A program made the position numbers and the translations under genes. From positions 1-64,000 of the forward strand of contig CBDDKF010000020.1 in NCBI GenBank assembly GCA_965230015.1: a DNA stretch of 64,000 nucleotides, read 5' to 3'. Below, piece after piece: positions 52,807-60,452 of the stretch (position 1 is the first letter of the stretch; each line of letters begins with the position of its first letter). The stretch is from JABSQH01 sp965230015 (GTDB lineage: Bacteria; Actinomycetota; Acidimicrobiia; Acidimicrobiales; Ilumatobacteraceae). Under the pieces are notes generated by a model. The model ran no database searches, was not told the DNA's origin, and saw only the letters and a program-made list of their open reading frames with translations.

Positions 52807-53634
52807 ATGACCCGACGTGTCCGATCGGGAAACTGCGAGCTGGCGTACTCCGACGATGGGCCCGGTGGTCGTGGCGCAGTGCTGTGTTTGCACAGTCTGG
52901 GAACCGATCGCCGCTCGTGGAACCGCGTCACTCCGCCACTCACCAACCGCGGGTATCGCGTGGTCCGCCCCGACGCATGGGGCCACGGCCAAAGTAAGGC
53001 GATCGCGCGCGAAGAACCCATCGACTGGGTGCGCGACGTGATCGCCGTGCTCGACGATGCGGGCATCGACCGCGCCGACCTGGTGGGCGTCTCGATGGGT
53101 GCGGCTCAGGCCCTCGACGTTGCGCTGCGCCATCCCGACCGGGTGGGCCGCATCGTGATTGCCGGCGCGTTCGGGACCCTGAGCGCCGAGTCCGCAGCCG
53201 CCAAGGTCGAGGCACTCGTTGGTGGTGCGCAGGAGCATGGGATGACGGAGTGGGCGGCCCGCTATGTCGAATCGACGCTCGTCACCACCGACCCGCGGGC
53301 GCGCTCCACGGTCGAGGTCGCGGTACGGGCCACGCCACTTACGGCGTATGCGGCGATGGCGCGGACCTGCTTCCAGCCGAGGGCAGGCGATCTCACCTCC
53401 CTCGCTCGTCCCGTTCACGTCCTGTGGGGTGCGTTGGACCGCAAGACCCCGCGCTCGTTCAGCGAGGAACTCGTCGCGACGCTACCGACGGCACAGCTGA
53501 CGGTGCTGCCGGGTGTTGGCCACCTTCCGCACGTCGATGCACCCGATGCGTTCGCCGACCACGTTCTCGGCGATCTGCGCGCCGATCGAGGAGTAGTGCC
53601 GCCGACGATGACACATCGAGGTGCTGGAACGTGA
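52807..53634 (+). CDS. Alpha/beta-hydrolase
   Basis: 275 aa. Oxyanion region LCLHSLGTDRRSW, nucleophile elbow VGVSMGAAQALDVAL, and an acid and His in WGALDRKTP and GVGHLPHVDAP. Resembles ring-cleavage product hydrolases and 3-oxoadipate enol-lactonases; substrate uncertain. It overlaps the amidohydrolase gene by 4 bp (GTGA). Confidence 0.87.
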   Translation: MTRRVRSGNCELAYSDDGPGGRGAVLCLHSLGTDRRSWNRVTPPLTNRGYRVVRPDAWGHGQSKAIAREEPIDWVRDVIAVLDDAGIDRADLVGVSMGAAQALDVALRHPDRVGRIVIAGAFGTLSAESAAAKVEALVGGAQEHGMTEWAARYVESTLVTTDPRARSTVEVAVRATPLTAYAAMARTCFQPRAGDLTSLARPVHVLWGALDRKTPRSFSEELVATLPTAQLTVLPGVGHLPHVDAPDAFADHVLGDLRADRGVVPPTMTHRGAGT

Positions 53635-54632
53635 CTCGTCGGCCGGTTGTCGATGCTCACGCTCATCTCGTGCCGCCAGCGCTCGTCGAGTTGGTTCGCA
53701 GTGGCCGCCATGGGATCAGCTCGGTGTCGATCGAGCCAGAGCGCGACGGGCCCGGAAGCTGGTACATCGGCAACGGACACGACGGCGAGCCGTTCCGTCT
53801 CCGGTCGTTTCCGAAGTCGCTCACCGACTTCGAGCAGCGGCGTGCGTGGCTCGATCGCAACGGAATTGACGTGCAGTTCGTGTCCGTGTGGGGGGAGATG
53901 CACGGGTACAACCTCGATCCCGACGACAGCTCCCGGTGGTGCCGACTGATCAACGAGACGATGCTCGACGCCGTGTCGGCCGAGCCGCGCCTGCGGTCGT
54001 ATGCAACCGTCCCGCTCGGCGATCCACAACGCTCCGCCGACGAGGTGCGATGGGCCGAAGCGCGCGGGTTCGTCGGCGTGATGAGCGGCGTGCACGCTGG
54101 CATCAACGTCCTCGCCGATGCGCACTACGACCCGCTCTGGAAGGCCGCCAGCGAGACCGGCATGGTCGTGTACCTCCATCCGGACTACCCGCACTGGAAC
54201 TGTCGAATCGACTGCGCCGAGGTAGCCAACTCCGCTGGCCGACTCAGCGACACCGCAACCGCGCTCGCCAGCTTGCTGGCCGGCGGAGTGTTCGATCGAT
54301 TCCCGGACCTGCAGGTGCTCGGCGCACATGCCGGCGGCGGCATTCCCTTCATGTGGCCCCGGATCCGCCACTGCATGAAGCTGGAGGGATCGCCCTACGT
54401 CACCGCCGACCTGCCCTCGGGCCTGCACTTCGACACGGTGACGTTCGATTCCCGAGTGCTCGAGCACATGATCGACCTCGTCGGAATCGAGCGGTTTCTA
54501 CTCGGGTCGGACTTTCCGCTGCCAAACGGCGACCGCGGCCCCACCGAGACCGTACGCAACGCCGTCACTAGCGAAGCTGACCATCAAGCGGTGATGACCG
54601 ACAACGTCGACCGGCTCCTGCACCCGCGATGA
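53631..54632 (+). CDS. Amidohydrolase_2 family protein (ACMSD/gamma-resorcylate decarboxylase-like)
   Basis: 333 aa from GTG. N-terminal metal-binding VDAHAHLVPP (HxH), VYLHPDYPHW, VLGAHAGGGIPFMWPRI and LLGSDFPLP are family hallmarks. Members decarboxylate aromatic acids or ring-cleavage products with a divalent metal. The GTG overlaps the hydrolase stop, so it belongs to the aromatic operon. Confidence 0.9.
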   Translation: MTRRPVVDAHAHLVPPALVELVRSGRHGISSVSIEPERDGPGSWYIGNGHDGEPFRLRSFPKSLTDFEQRRAWLDRNGIDVQFVSVWGEMHGYNLDPDDSSRWCRLINETMLDAVSAEPRLRSYATVPLGDPQRSADEVRWAEARGFVGVMSGVHAGINVLADAHYDPLWKAASETGMVVYLHPDYPHWNCRIDCAEVANSAGRLSDTATALASLLAGGVFDRFPDLQVLGAHAGGGIPFMWPRIRHCMKLEGSPYVTADLPSGLHFDTVTFDSRVLEHMIDLVGIERFLLGSDFPLPNGDRGPTETVRNAVTSEADHQAVMTDNVDRLLHPR

Positions 54633-54695
54633 CCCGGCGCCGATCACACCGCACTCGTTCGGCCAGCTCCGATCGAGCCGACCAAGGAGTTCACG

Positions 54696-54995
54696 ATGGC
54701 AATCTCCGAGATGATCCGCATGTACGCACACGACGGGATCGGTGACGAGCTCGAAGTCGTCGCGACCAGCGGACTGGCGCTGTTCAGCGACGACCCGGGT
54801 TGTCGCCGAGTTCAGCTCTTGCGTGGCCACGACGATCGCTCGTGCTTCGTCCTCCACGTCACATGGGAATCCGCTGACGCTCATGCCGCGTGGGCCGCCA
54901 CGGATGCACTGACCCGATGGCGTTCATTGATCGGCGAGTTACGAGACGAACGAACCGAGGCACTCGGCGACTTCGTCGTGGTCGCCGGTCGCTGA
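54696..54995 (+). CDS. ABM-fold (antibiotic biosynthesis monooxygenase-like) small protein
   Basis: 99 aa. ISEMIRMYAHDGIGDELEVV, a central RRVQLLRGHDD and FVLHVTWESADAHAAWAAT match the cofactor-independent quinol monooxygenase (ABM/dabb-type) fold. Last gene of the operon, 63 bp after the amidohydrolase, ending 12 bp from a convergent gene. Confidence 0.8.
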   Translation: MAISEMIRMYAHDGIGDELEVVATSGLALFSDDPGCRRVQLLRGHDDRSCFVLHVTWESADAHAAWAATDALTRWRSLIGELRDERTEALGDFVVVAGR

Positions 54996-55006
54996 CAACC
55001 GCGACG

Positions 55007-56119
55007 TCAGCGTTGGTAGGTCTCGGTGGTGGTGTCGCCGGTTGGGTTGGTGAATTGGAAGCTGACGGTGGTGTCGGTGACGATGTAGTCGATCAGCCAC
55101 GCTTCGTTGTCGAGGGTGTACTCGAGGCGATAGGCCCCGTCGCCGGTTTCGGCGAATGCGGTGATCTCGGCTCCGGGGAGGGGTTCGCCCGCTGGGCGGA
55201 ACTCGTCGGTGGTGGGTTGGGGTTCGACTTGGTCGGAGAGGTCGACGACGCCGACGAGGCCGCCGTTGACGTATGGGTAGGTGGTGGTGCCGTGGTAGTG
55301 GTAGTTGCCGTCGGGGCCGATGTGGCCGTTGTACTCATCGAGTTCAGCAACTGGGCTGCCGTCTGGTTCCACGAGTCCGTAGATCGGGAATCCGTCGAGG
55401 GCGTAGGCGATGGGGTTGGCCTGGCCGACGATGTCGTGGAGATGGAGTGGGGCGGCGTGGTAGTGGTAGTCGTCGGCGCGGCCGCAGTGACCACCGAACT
55501 CGTCGAGTTCGCCGATCAGGTAGGCGTCCTCGCCGCGGTTGTTGAGCGCGTTGAAGATCGGTACGCCGTTCACTGCGAGGGCGATTGCGCCGCGAAACAG
55601 TCCGGTGCGTGCCGATACTGGTTGGGCTGCGAGTTGCGGCGTGATCGGGAACTGCCATGCGTTGGTGCCGGTGTACGGCTGGGGCACGGGTACTTGTTGT
55701 TGCCAGTTGGTGATCCCGACCATCTTTGGGTGTGCGGGCATCCCGTTGGACTCCACGAGCCACACGTCACCGTCGGCGAACGCGGTCACGGTGTCGGCGA
55801 ACGCGGCAAAGCCCGCCGGTACTTCGGCCGTGTTGGCCGCTGCGGTGTCGGCCGCTGCGGTGTTGGTTGGGTTGGTCACTGAGGTCTCCTCGCTGGTCGT
55901 TGCGTCGGTTGTGTTGTCGTCGCCGTTCGTCGGGTCGAGTTCGGGGTTTGTCGTCGACGCCGCCGAGTTGGTTTGGCTGGTTGCGCATCCGGCCAACAGC
56001 AGGGCGCCGAGTCCGACAGCTCCGGATCGCAGTACGGCGCGTCGGCCGATCGGAAGGGATGCGCGGACCGGCACCGCGTGCGCATGAGCGTGGTCGTGGT
56101 GGGACGATGGCGGGGTCAT
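55007..56119 (-). CDS. YHYH-domain lipoprotein, Tat-type signal
   Basis: 370 aa. An N-terminal His-rich stretch (HHDHAHAHA), then RRAVLRSGAVGLGALLLAGC, a twin-arginine-type lipoprotein signal. The YHYH domain (~165-310) has DDYHYHAAPLHLHDI, LDGFPIYGLVEPDG, LDEYNGHIGPDGNYHYHGT. His-rich N-terminus plus YHYH motifs suggest metal handling, unproven. Start overlaps the upstream lipoprotein gene stop (ATGA). Confidence 0.85.
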   Translation of the reverse strand: MTPPSSHHDHAHAHAVPVRASLPIGRRAVLRSGAVGLGALLLAGCATSQTNSAASTTNPELDPTNGDDNTTDATTSEETSVTNPTNTAAADTAAANTAEVPAGFAAFADTVTAFADGDVWLVESNGMPAHPKMVGITNWQQQVPVPQPYTGTNAWQFPITPQLAAQPVSARTGLFRGAIALAVNGVPIFNALNNRGEDAYLIGELDEFGGHCGRADDYHYHAAPLHLHDIVGQANPIAYALDGFPIYGLVEPDGSPVAELDEYNGHIGPDGNYHYHGTTTYPYVNGGLVGVVDLSDQVEPQPTTDEFRPAGEPLPGAEITAFAETGDGAYRLEYTLDNEAWLIDYIVTDTTVSFQFTNPTGDTTTETYQR

Positions 56120-56955
56120 GACACCGTTGTCCTCAGCAACACGGTGTTGTCGATCTCCAAGTCGGTGCCCCACACGAACTGCGCAGCCGGGTCCCAGAGC
56201 ACGGTGTTGTATCCGTCTTTGGGATCGACGTCGGCAGCGGTCCATTCGGTCGCTGGCGTCCAGTCGCTGTCATCGAAGGCGGCCGCTGCCCAGTCGGTGG
56301 GTGTGTCGATGATCAGGTACTCACACGTTGCATCCGGGTCGGGGTCGCGTTCGCAGTCCGTGTTGAGCGGCGCCTGGTGAACAACCAGTGATGCCCAACT
56401 CGCGTCTGTGACCGCGACGACTTCACCGGATGACAGATCGGTGATCTGGGCGATGATTCCGCCGTCACCCATCTGTTGATTCGGTTGGCCGATGTACTCG
56501 ATGCCCGAGTCGGTCTGCTTGAAGTCTCTGGTCTCGATTGCCACCGTGAACGGCGTCACGGCGTCGAAGGTGAACGACTCGGCATTGAATGAACGCTCCG
56601 TGGTGATCGGCACCGAGTCCTCGCCGATGAGCTCACCATCGATGTACACCGCCATCCAGTTGTCGGCCCACACATCGACCCGATACGACGTCTGCGCCTC
56701 GATTGCGTCGGTGTTCACGGCTCCATCGGTTGCGTCGGACGCTGAGACGTCGTCGGACGCTGGGACGTCATCGGGCATTGCAACCGACGTCGACTCTGAC
56801 GTCACCGCTGCGGCGCTTGAGGGTGCAGCGCTGGCGCTCGTTGCGGCCATCACGTTGTCTTGTACCGAGGTGCCGTTCGTCGACCCGCACGCAACCATGG
56901 AGGCCGTCGCGAGCAACACGGCACTACATGTGAGCGTGCGGGTCGGTATCGGCAT
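56116..56955 (-). CDS. Secreted lipoprotein with galactose-binding-like region
   Basis: 279 aa. Lipobox MVAC near residue 23, a Ser/Ala/Asp linker, then a beta-rich region with WMAVYIDGELIGED, TPFTVAIETRDF and WAAAAFDDSDWTPATEW, resembling carbohydrate-binding beta-sandwich modules. Translationally coupled to the YHYH lipoprotein, so the two probably work together. No specific family recognised. Confidence 0.72.
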   Translation of the reverse strand: MPIPTRTLTCSAVLLATASMVACGSTNGTSVQDNVMAATSASAAPSSAAAVTSESTSVAMPDDVPASDDVSASDATDGAVNTDAIEAQTSYRVDVWADNWMAVYIDGELIGEDSVPITTERSFNAESFTFDAVTPFTVAIETRDFKQTDSGIEYIGQPNQQMGDGGIIAQITDLSSGEVVAVTDASWASLVVHQAPLNTDCERDPDPDATCEYLIIDTPTDWAAAAFDDSDWTPATEWTAADVDPKDGYNTVLWDPAAQFVWGTDLEIDNTVLLRTTVS

Positions 56956-56994
56956 GATGGGATCGTCGCGCTCGCAGGTAAGAGGACGCCCTAC

Positions 56995-58728
56995 TCACTC
57001 GAAAGACTCTCTCACCTTCCACACTTGCTGGGTCGCCGGCAGGCTCGATCGCTGGGTTGGAGGATTGGAGCGATGTCGGAACAGCGACGGGCGGGCAGCA
57101 TCCCGTCGAGTTGGGTGGGGGCGCAGCGCGGAGCCAGGTCGGTCCCCGGAGCGGTCGGAGGTCAGCACGGCCTCCGTGTCGACGGTGTGATCGAGGTCGA
57201 CGGGCCGGTCCGTGGATGGTCGACGGGGCCCACCGAACAGCACGTAGGTGAAGGCGACAGCGGACATTGCAATTCCGACCCACATGGAGGTGGTCCATCC
57301 GTCGACCCACGCGGTCTGTGCTGCGTCGATGATGTCGACGGCGAGTTGGGGGTCGCTGCTGGCGGTGTCGCCGGCGACGGCGAGTGCGGCGTAGTAGTCC
57401 TCTCCGACGACGGCACCGAGTTCGCCCCCGAGATCGGATGCGAACTCGGCGACACTGTCGACGTAGCCCGACGACACCATCGCCCCGAGCAGCGCCACGC
57501 CGATCGCGCCGCCGAGCTCGCGACTGGTGTCGTTGAGCGCAGATGCCACTCCCTGTTTCTCGGCAGGGAGCGTCGCCGTGATCGCCTCCGTGGACGGCGT
57601 CATGGTGGTGCCCATGCCGAGCCCGATCACGAGCAGTCCAGGCAGGACGGCGAGGTAGCCGCCGTCTGGCGAGGCCGTGAGCGCGAGGGTCGCCAAGCCG
57701 ACGATGGCGATTCCGATGCCGGTGAGCATTGTCGCCCGGCTTCCGATCCGTACCGCGACGGTCGGCGCCAACGACGACATCGCCATCATCGTTGCGGCCA
57801 TCGGCAACAACCCGGCCGCCGATCGCAGTGCCGAGTAGCCGAGGATGGTCTGGAAGAAGGGGAAGAGCACGAGGAAGACGCCGAACATCACGGCGAACAT
57901 GACCGTCAGGGTGAACGAGCCTGATGCGAGACCTCGGTTGGTGAACGTGGTGACGTCGAGGAGTGGGTCGTCGGAGTGCAGTTCCCAGAGCACGAACCCG
58001 ACGATCGCGATTGCGCCCACGATGAGGCCGATCACCGTCAACGAGTAGCCCCATCCCTTCTCGGGGCCTTCGTGGATACCGAACACGATTCCGCCGATCC
58101 CTACGGCCGACAGCACGGAGCCGACCACGTCGAAGCGACCGACGCCGTGCTCGACCGAGTTCGGCACCGACGCGATAGCGACGGCGGCGGAGATCGCCAT
58201 CATCGCGATCGGCACGCAGAACAACCACCTCCAGCTCGCGTAGTCGACGAAGAACGACGACGTGAACAATCCGAGGATGCCGCCTGCGCCAGCGAACCCG
58301 GCCCAGATGCCGATCGCCTGCGAGCGTTCTTCGGCGGGAAACGACGATGTGATCACCGACAGCGTCACGGGCATCACCATCGCCGCGCCGACGCCGGCGA
58401 GGGCGCGGGCGGCGATCATGATGCCGACCGATGGCGCGACCGCGGCAAGGATGCTGGCGCCGGCGAAGACGGTGAGGCCGATCAACAGGACGGGTTTTCG
58501 GCCCCAACGGTCACCGATCGCACCGATCGGCATCAGCAGCGCTGCGAGCGCGAGCGTGTACGCGTTGATGATCCACACGACTTGGTTCTGTGAGGCGCCG
58601 AGGTCGACGGCGATGTCCTGCTGGGCGACGTTCAAGCCGGACACGGACGCGATCACCGCGATCAGTGCCGTGCACATCGAGATCATGATGTTGCGCTTCT
58701 GGCGGGCCGACAGTTCCTGCGGGGCCAT
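56995..58728 (-). CDS. MFS drug exporter (DHA2/EmrB-QacA type, 14 spans)
   Basis: 577 aa. Motifs include NVAQQDIAVDLGASQNQVVWIINAY, GAIGDRWGRKPVLLIGL (motif A) and IGIWAGFAGAGGILG (motif C), with about 14 membrane spans and a ~60-residue Arg/Pro-rich cytoplasmic tail. Extrusion of a toxic compound is likely. GAAAGG at about 58741 precedes the ATG. A TetR-type operator is present in its leader. Confidence 0.92.
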   Translation of the reverse strand: MAPQELSARQKRNIMISMCTALIAVIASVSGLNVAQQDIAVDLGASQNQVVWIINAYTLALAALLMPIGAIGDRWGRKPVLLIGLTVFAGASILAAVAPSVGIMIAARALAGVGAAMVMPVTLSVITSSFPAEERSQAIGIWAGFAGAGGILGLFTSSFFVDYASWRWLFCVPIAMMAISAAVAIASVPNSVEHGVGRFDVVGSVLSAVGIGGIVFGIHEGPEKGWGYSLTVIGLIVGAIAIVGFVLWELHSDDPLLDVTTFTNRGLASGSFTLTVMFAVMFGVFLVLFPFFQTILGYSALRSAAGLLPMAATMMAMSSLAPTVAVRIGSRATMLTGIGIAIVGLATLALTASPDGGYLAVLPGLLVIGLGMGTTMTPSTEAITATLPAEKQGVASALNDTSRELGGAIGVALLGAMVSSGYVDSVAEFASDLGGELGAVVGEDYYAALAVAGDTASSDPQLAVDIIDAAQTAWVDGWTTSMWVGIAMSAVAFTYVLFGGPRRPSTDRPVDLDHTVDTEAVLTSDRSGDRPGSALRPHPTRRDAARPSLFRHRSNPPTQRSSLPATQQVWKVRESFE

Positions 58729-58775
58729 GGTGATGGTTACCTTTCGAGTGGAGACATGGTGACGTGGTGACGAAA

Positions 58776-58793
58776 CAAAACAGTATTGTATTG
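58776..58793. promoter_or_regulatory. TetR-type operator in the exporter/regulator intergenic region
   Basis: CAAAACAGTATTGTATTG is the reverse complement of the 18-bp site at 59548-59565 except for one base. It lies between the exporter and the tetR gene, so both could be repressed from it. Confidence 0.7.
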
Positions 58794-58885
58794 AGAGTGT
58801 CGGTGGCAGGGGGCGAGTCGTGGCATGCGTCACTGGGCGTGCGCCACTGCGACGGTGTCCGGTGTGCGGTGGGGTGCTGCGGGAA

Positions 58886-59476
58886 ATGAGCGACGAGGTG
58901 CCGTCGGCTCGACTCGCGCGGAGCAAGGAGCGGATCAGGGCCGCAGCGACTCGCTTGCTTGTCGAGTCCGGCGCGCGAGCGGTCACCGTCGAGGGCGTCG
59001 AGGCGGAGTCAGGCGTCGCCCGTTCGACGCTGTACCGACACTTCGCCTCCCGAGACGAGCTATTGATCGACGTCGTGCGGTCCCAGGTGCCGACACTTCC
59101 CGAACCCGATCTCAGCGTCGGCTTCGAACCGGCTCTGCGTGGCCTGGTTGGCGGGATCGCCGAGTCCTTCGCCCGCCCAGAGTGGTCACGAGTGTTTGCT
59201 GAGGTCGTCTCCCTGTGCACCTCGATGCCGGAGTTGGAGGCGGTTCTCATCGCCGACACCGAATCCCACCGGGAACGTCTCGCTCGGGTGCTCGACCTCG
59301 GCGTAAACGACGGCGTTGCCGCCGCCCAGATCGACGTCGATGACGCAATGAATCTCCTCGTCGGCCCACTCGTGCTTGCGTCCATGACCGGTGTCGGCAA
59401 CTCCGACATCAGTACGCACCTCAGCCGGCTCGGCAACCTCGTCGTCGACCGCTTCCTGGCGTCGGCTGCACGCTGA
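58886..59476 (+). CDS. TetR-family transcriptional regulator
   Basis: 196 aa. The N-terminal HTH (RIRAAATRLLVESGARAVTV ... VARSTLYRHFASRDELL) is typical; the C-terminal ligand domain is unassigned. ATG 58886 gives the usual length; the frame could also start at 58820, which would add CPVCGG. Divergent from the exporter. Paired operators suggest it represses the exporter and the NuoB-like gene. Confidence 0.9.
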   Translation: MSDEVPSARLARSKERIRAAATRLLVESGARAVTVEGVEAESGVARSTLYRHFASRDELLIDVVRSQVPTLPEPDLSVGFEPALRGLVGGIAESFARPEWSRVFAEVVSLCTSMPELEAVLIADTESHRERLARVLDLGVNDGVAAAQIDVDDAMNLLVGPLVLASMTGVGNSDISTHLSRLGNLVVDRFLASAAR

Positions 59477-59527
59477 CCGCCAGATCCGTCCGCGACAGGT
59501 CGTACCGGAGCGCGCCGATCCGGACGG

Positions 59528-59565
59528 TTGACGCCCCAGAAACAGAACAATACAATATTGTTTTG
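59528..59565 (+). promoter_or_regulatory. Sigma70-type promoter overlapped by TetR-type operator
   Basis: TTGACG (59528-59533), 17-bp spacer, TACAAT (59551-59556): a near-consensus promoter. The palindrome AACAATA-CAA-TATTGTT (59547-59563) covers the -10, and 59548-59565 matches the site at 58776 at 17 of 18 bases. Repression of the downstream gene is inferred. Confidence 0.75.
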
Positions 59566-59591
59566 AACCTGCACTGAGAGGGTATCGCACG

Positions 59592-60140
59592 ATGGGTCTC
59601 ATCGAACGGGGGCGCATGCCAGCGCCGCTCACCACACTGCTCAATCTCGCTCGCGCTCGATCATTGTGGGTGTACCAGTGGGGTCTCGCGTGCTGTGCCA
59701 TCGAGATGGCCGCAGCATTCGGGTCCGCTCGCTACGACGTGATGCGCCTCGGCGTCATCCCACTTCCAGCGAGCCCACGCCAAGCCGACTTCGTCTGCGT
59801 ATCCGGCACCGTCACCGACAAGATGGCGCCCGTCGTCAAACGTTTGTGGGACCAGATGCCCGAACCGAAGTACGCCATCTCGATGGGATCATGCGCAAAC
59901 TGCGGTGGACCCTATTGGGACAGTTACAGCGTGCTCAACGGCGTGGACCAGATCATCCCCATCGACGTCTACGTCCCCGGCTGCCCACCGCGGCCCGAGG
60001 CGCTGCTCGAAGGGATCGTGTTGCTTCAACAGCGCATCAAGCACGAGAACATCAAAGACAAATGGGGCCACGCCACCTCGGACCCACACGCTTCGACGGC
60101 GTGCCGATCGAACGGGATGAGCCCGAATAGAAGCAAATAG
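59592..60140 (+). CDS. Stand-alone NuoB-like [4Fe-4S] protein
   Basis: 182 aa. GLACCAIEMAAA, MGSCANCGGPYWDSYSV and VPGCPPRPEALLEGI are the NADH-quinone oxidoreductase subunit B motifs, with all four cluster N2 Cys present. A GAGAGG ribosome site lies about 10 bp upstream. No other complex I genes are in the window, and the gene has its own TetR-covered promoter, so it may serve a role outside complex I or be an inducible replacement subunit. Confidence 0.9.
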   Translation: MGLIERGRMPAPLTTLLNLARARSLWVYQWGLACCAIEMAAAFGSARYDVMRLGVIPLPASPRQADFVCVSGTVTDKMAPVVKRLWDQMPEPKYAISMGSCANCGGPYWDSYSVLNGVDQIIPIDVYVPGCPPRPEALLEGIVLLQQRIKHENIKDKWGHATSDPHASTACRSNGMSPNRSK

Positions 60141-60452
60141 CTCGGAAAGATCGCACGCGATCACTTCGGGTGGCAGGGCCCTGCGGCGCGGTGACGTCAT
60201 TCTCTCTAGAAGAAAGAGCTCGTCGGTAACACCGCTCGTCGCGGATGATGCCGGCCCCGCCATCAGAGGCGGCGCCGCCAAGTGGCGACGCCACCCGGGT
60301 CGTCACTGACCGGTTCCTTGTTGATTGTCGCGAGCCCGCGTCAATAGTGCGGCAGTAGGAGAGGCGTGTTCCAAGAATCGGGACTGCCCGCCGGTCGTTC
60401 CACTGGTGCGGTTGTTAGTCAGCCGTTGGCGGGCATCTCGCATGATGACCGC
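60141..60452. other. 312 bp without a recognisable gene
   Basis: No coding region, RNA gene or riboswitch is recognised. It separates the NuoB-like gene from the large exported protein gene on the same strand. Confidence 0.4.

Noticed and set aside
60141..60452. Riboswitch upstream of the large secreted protein
   Set aside because: No known riboswitch core was recognisable by eye; short GC-rich stems alone are not evidence.
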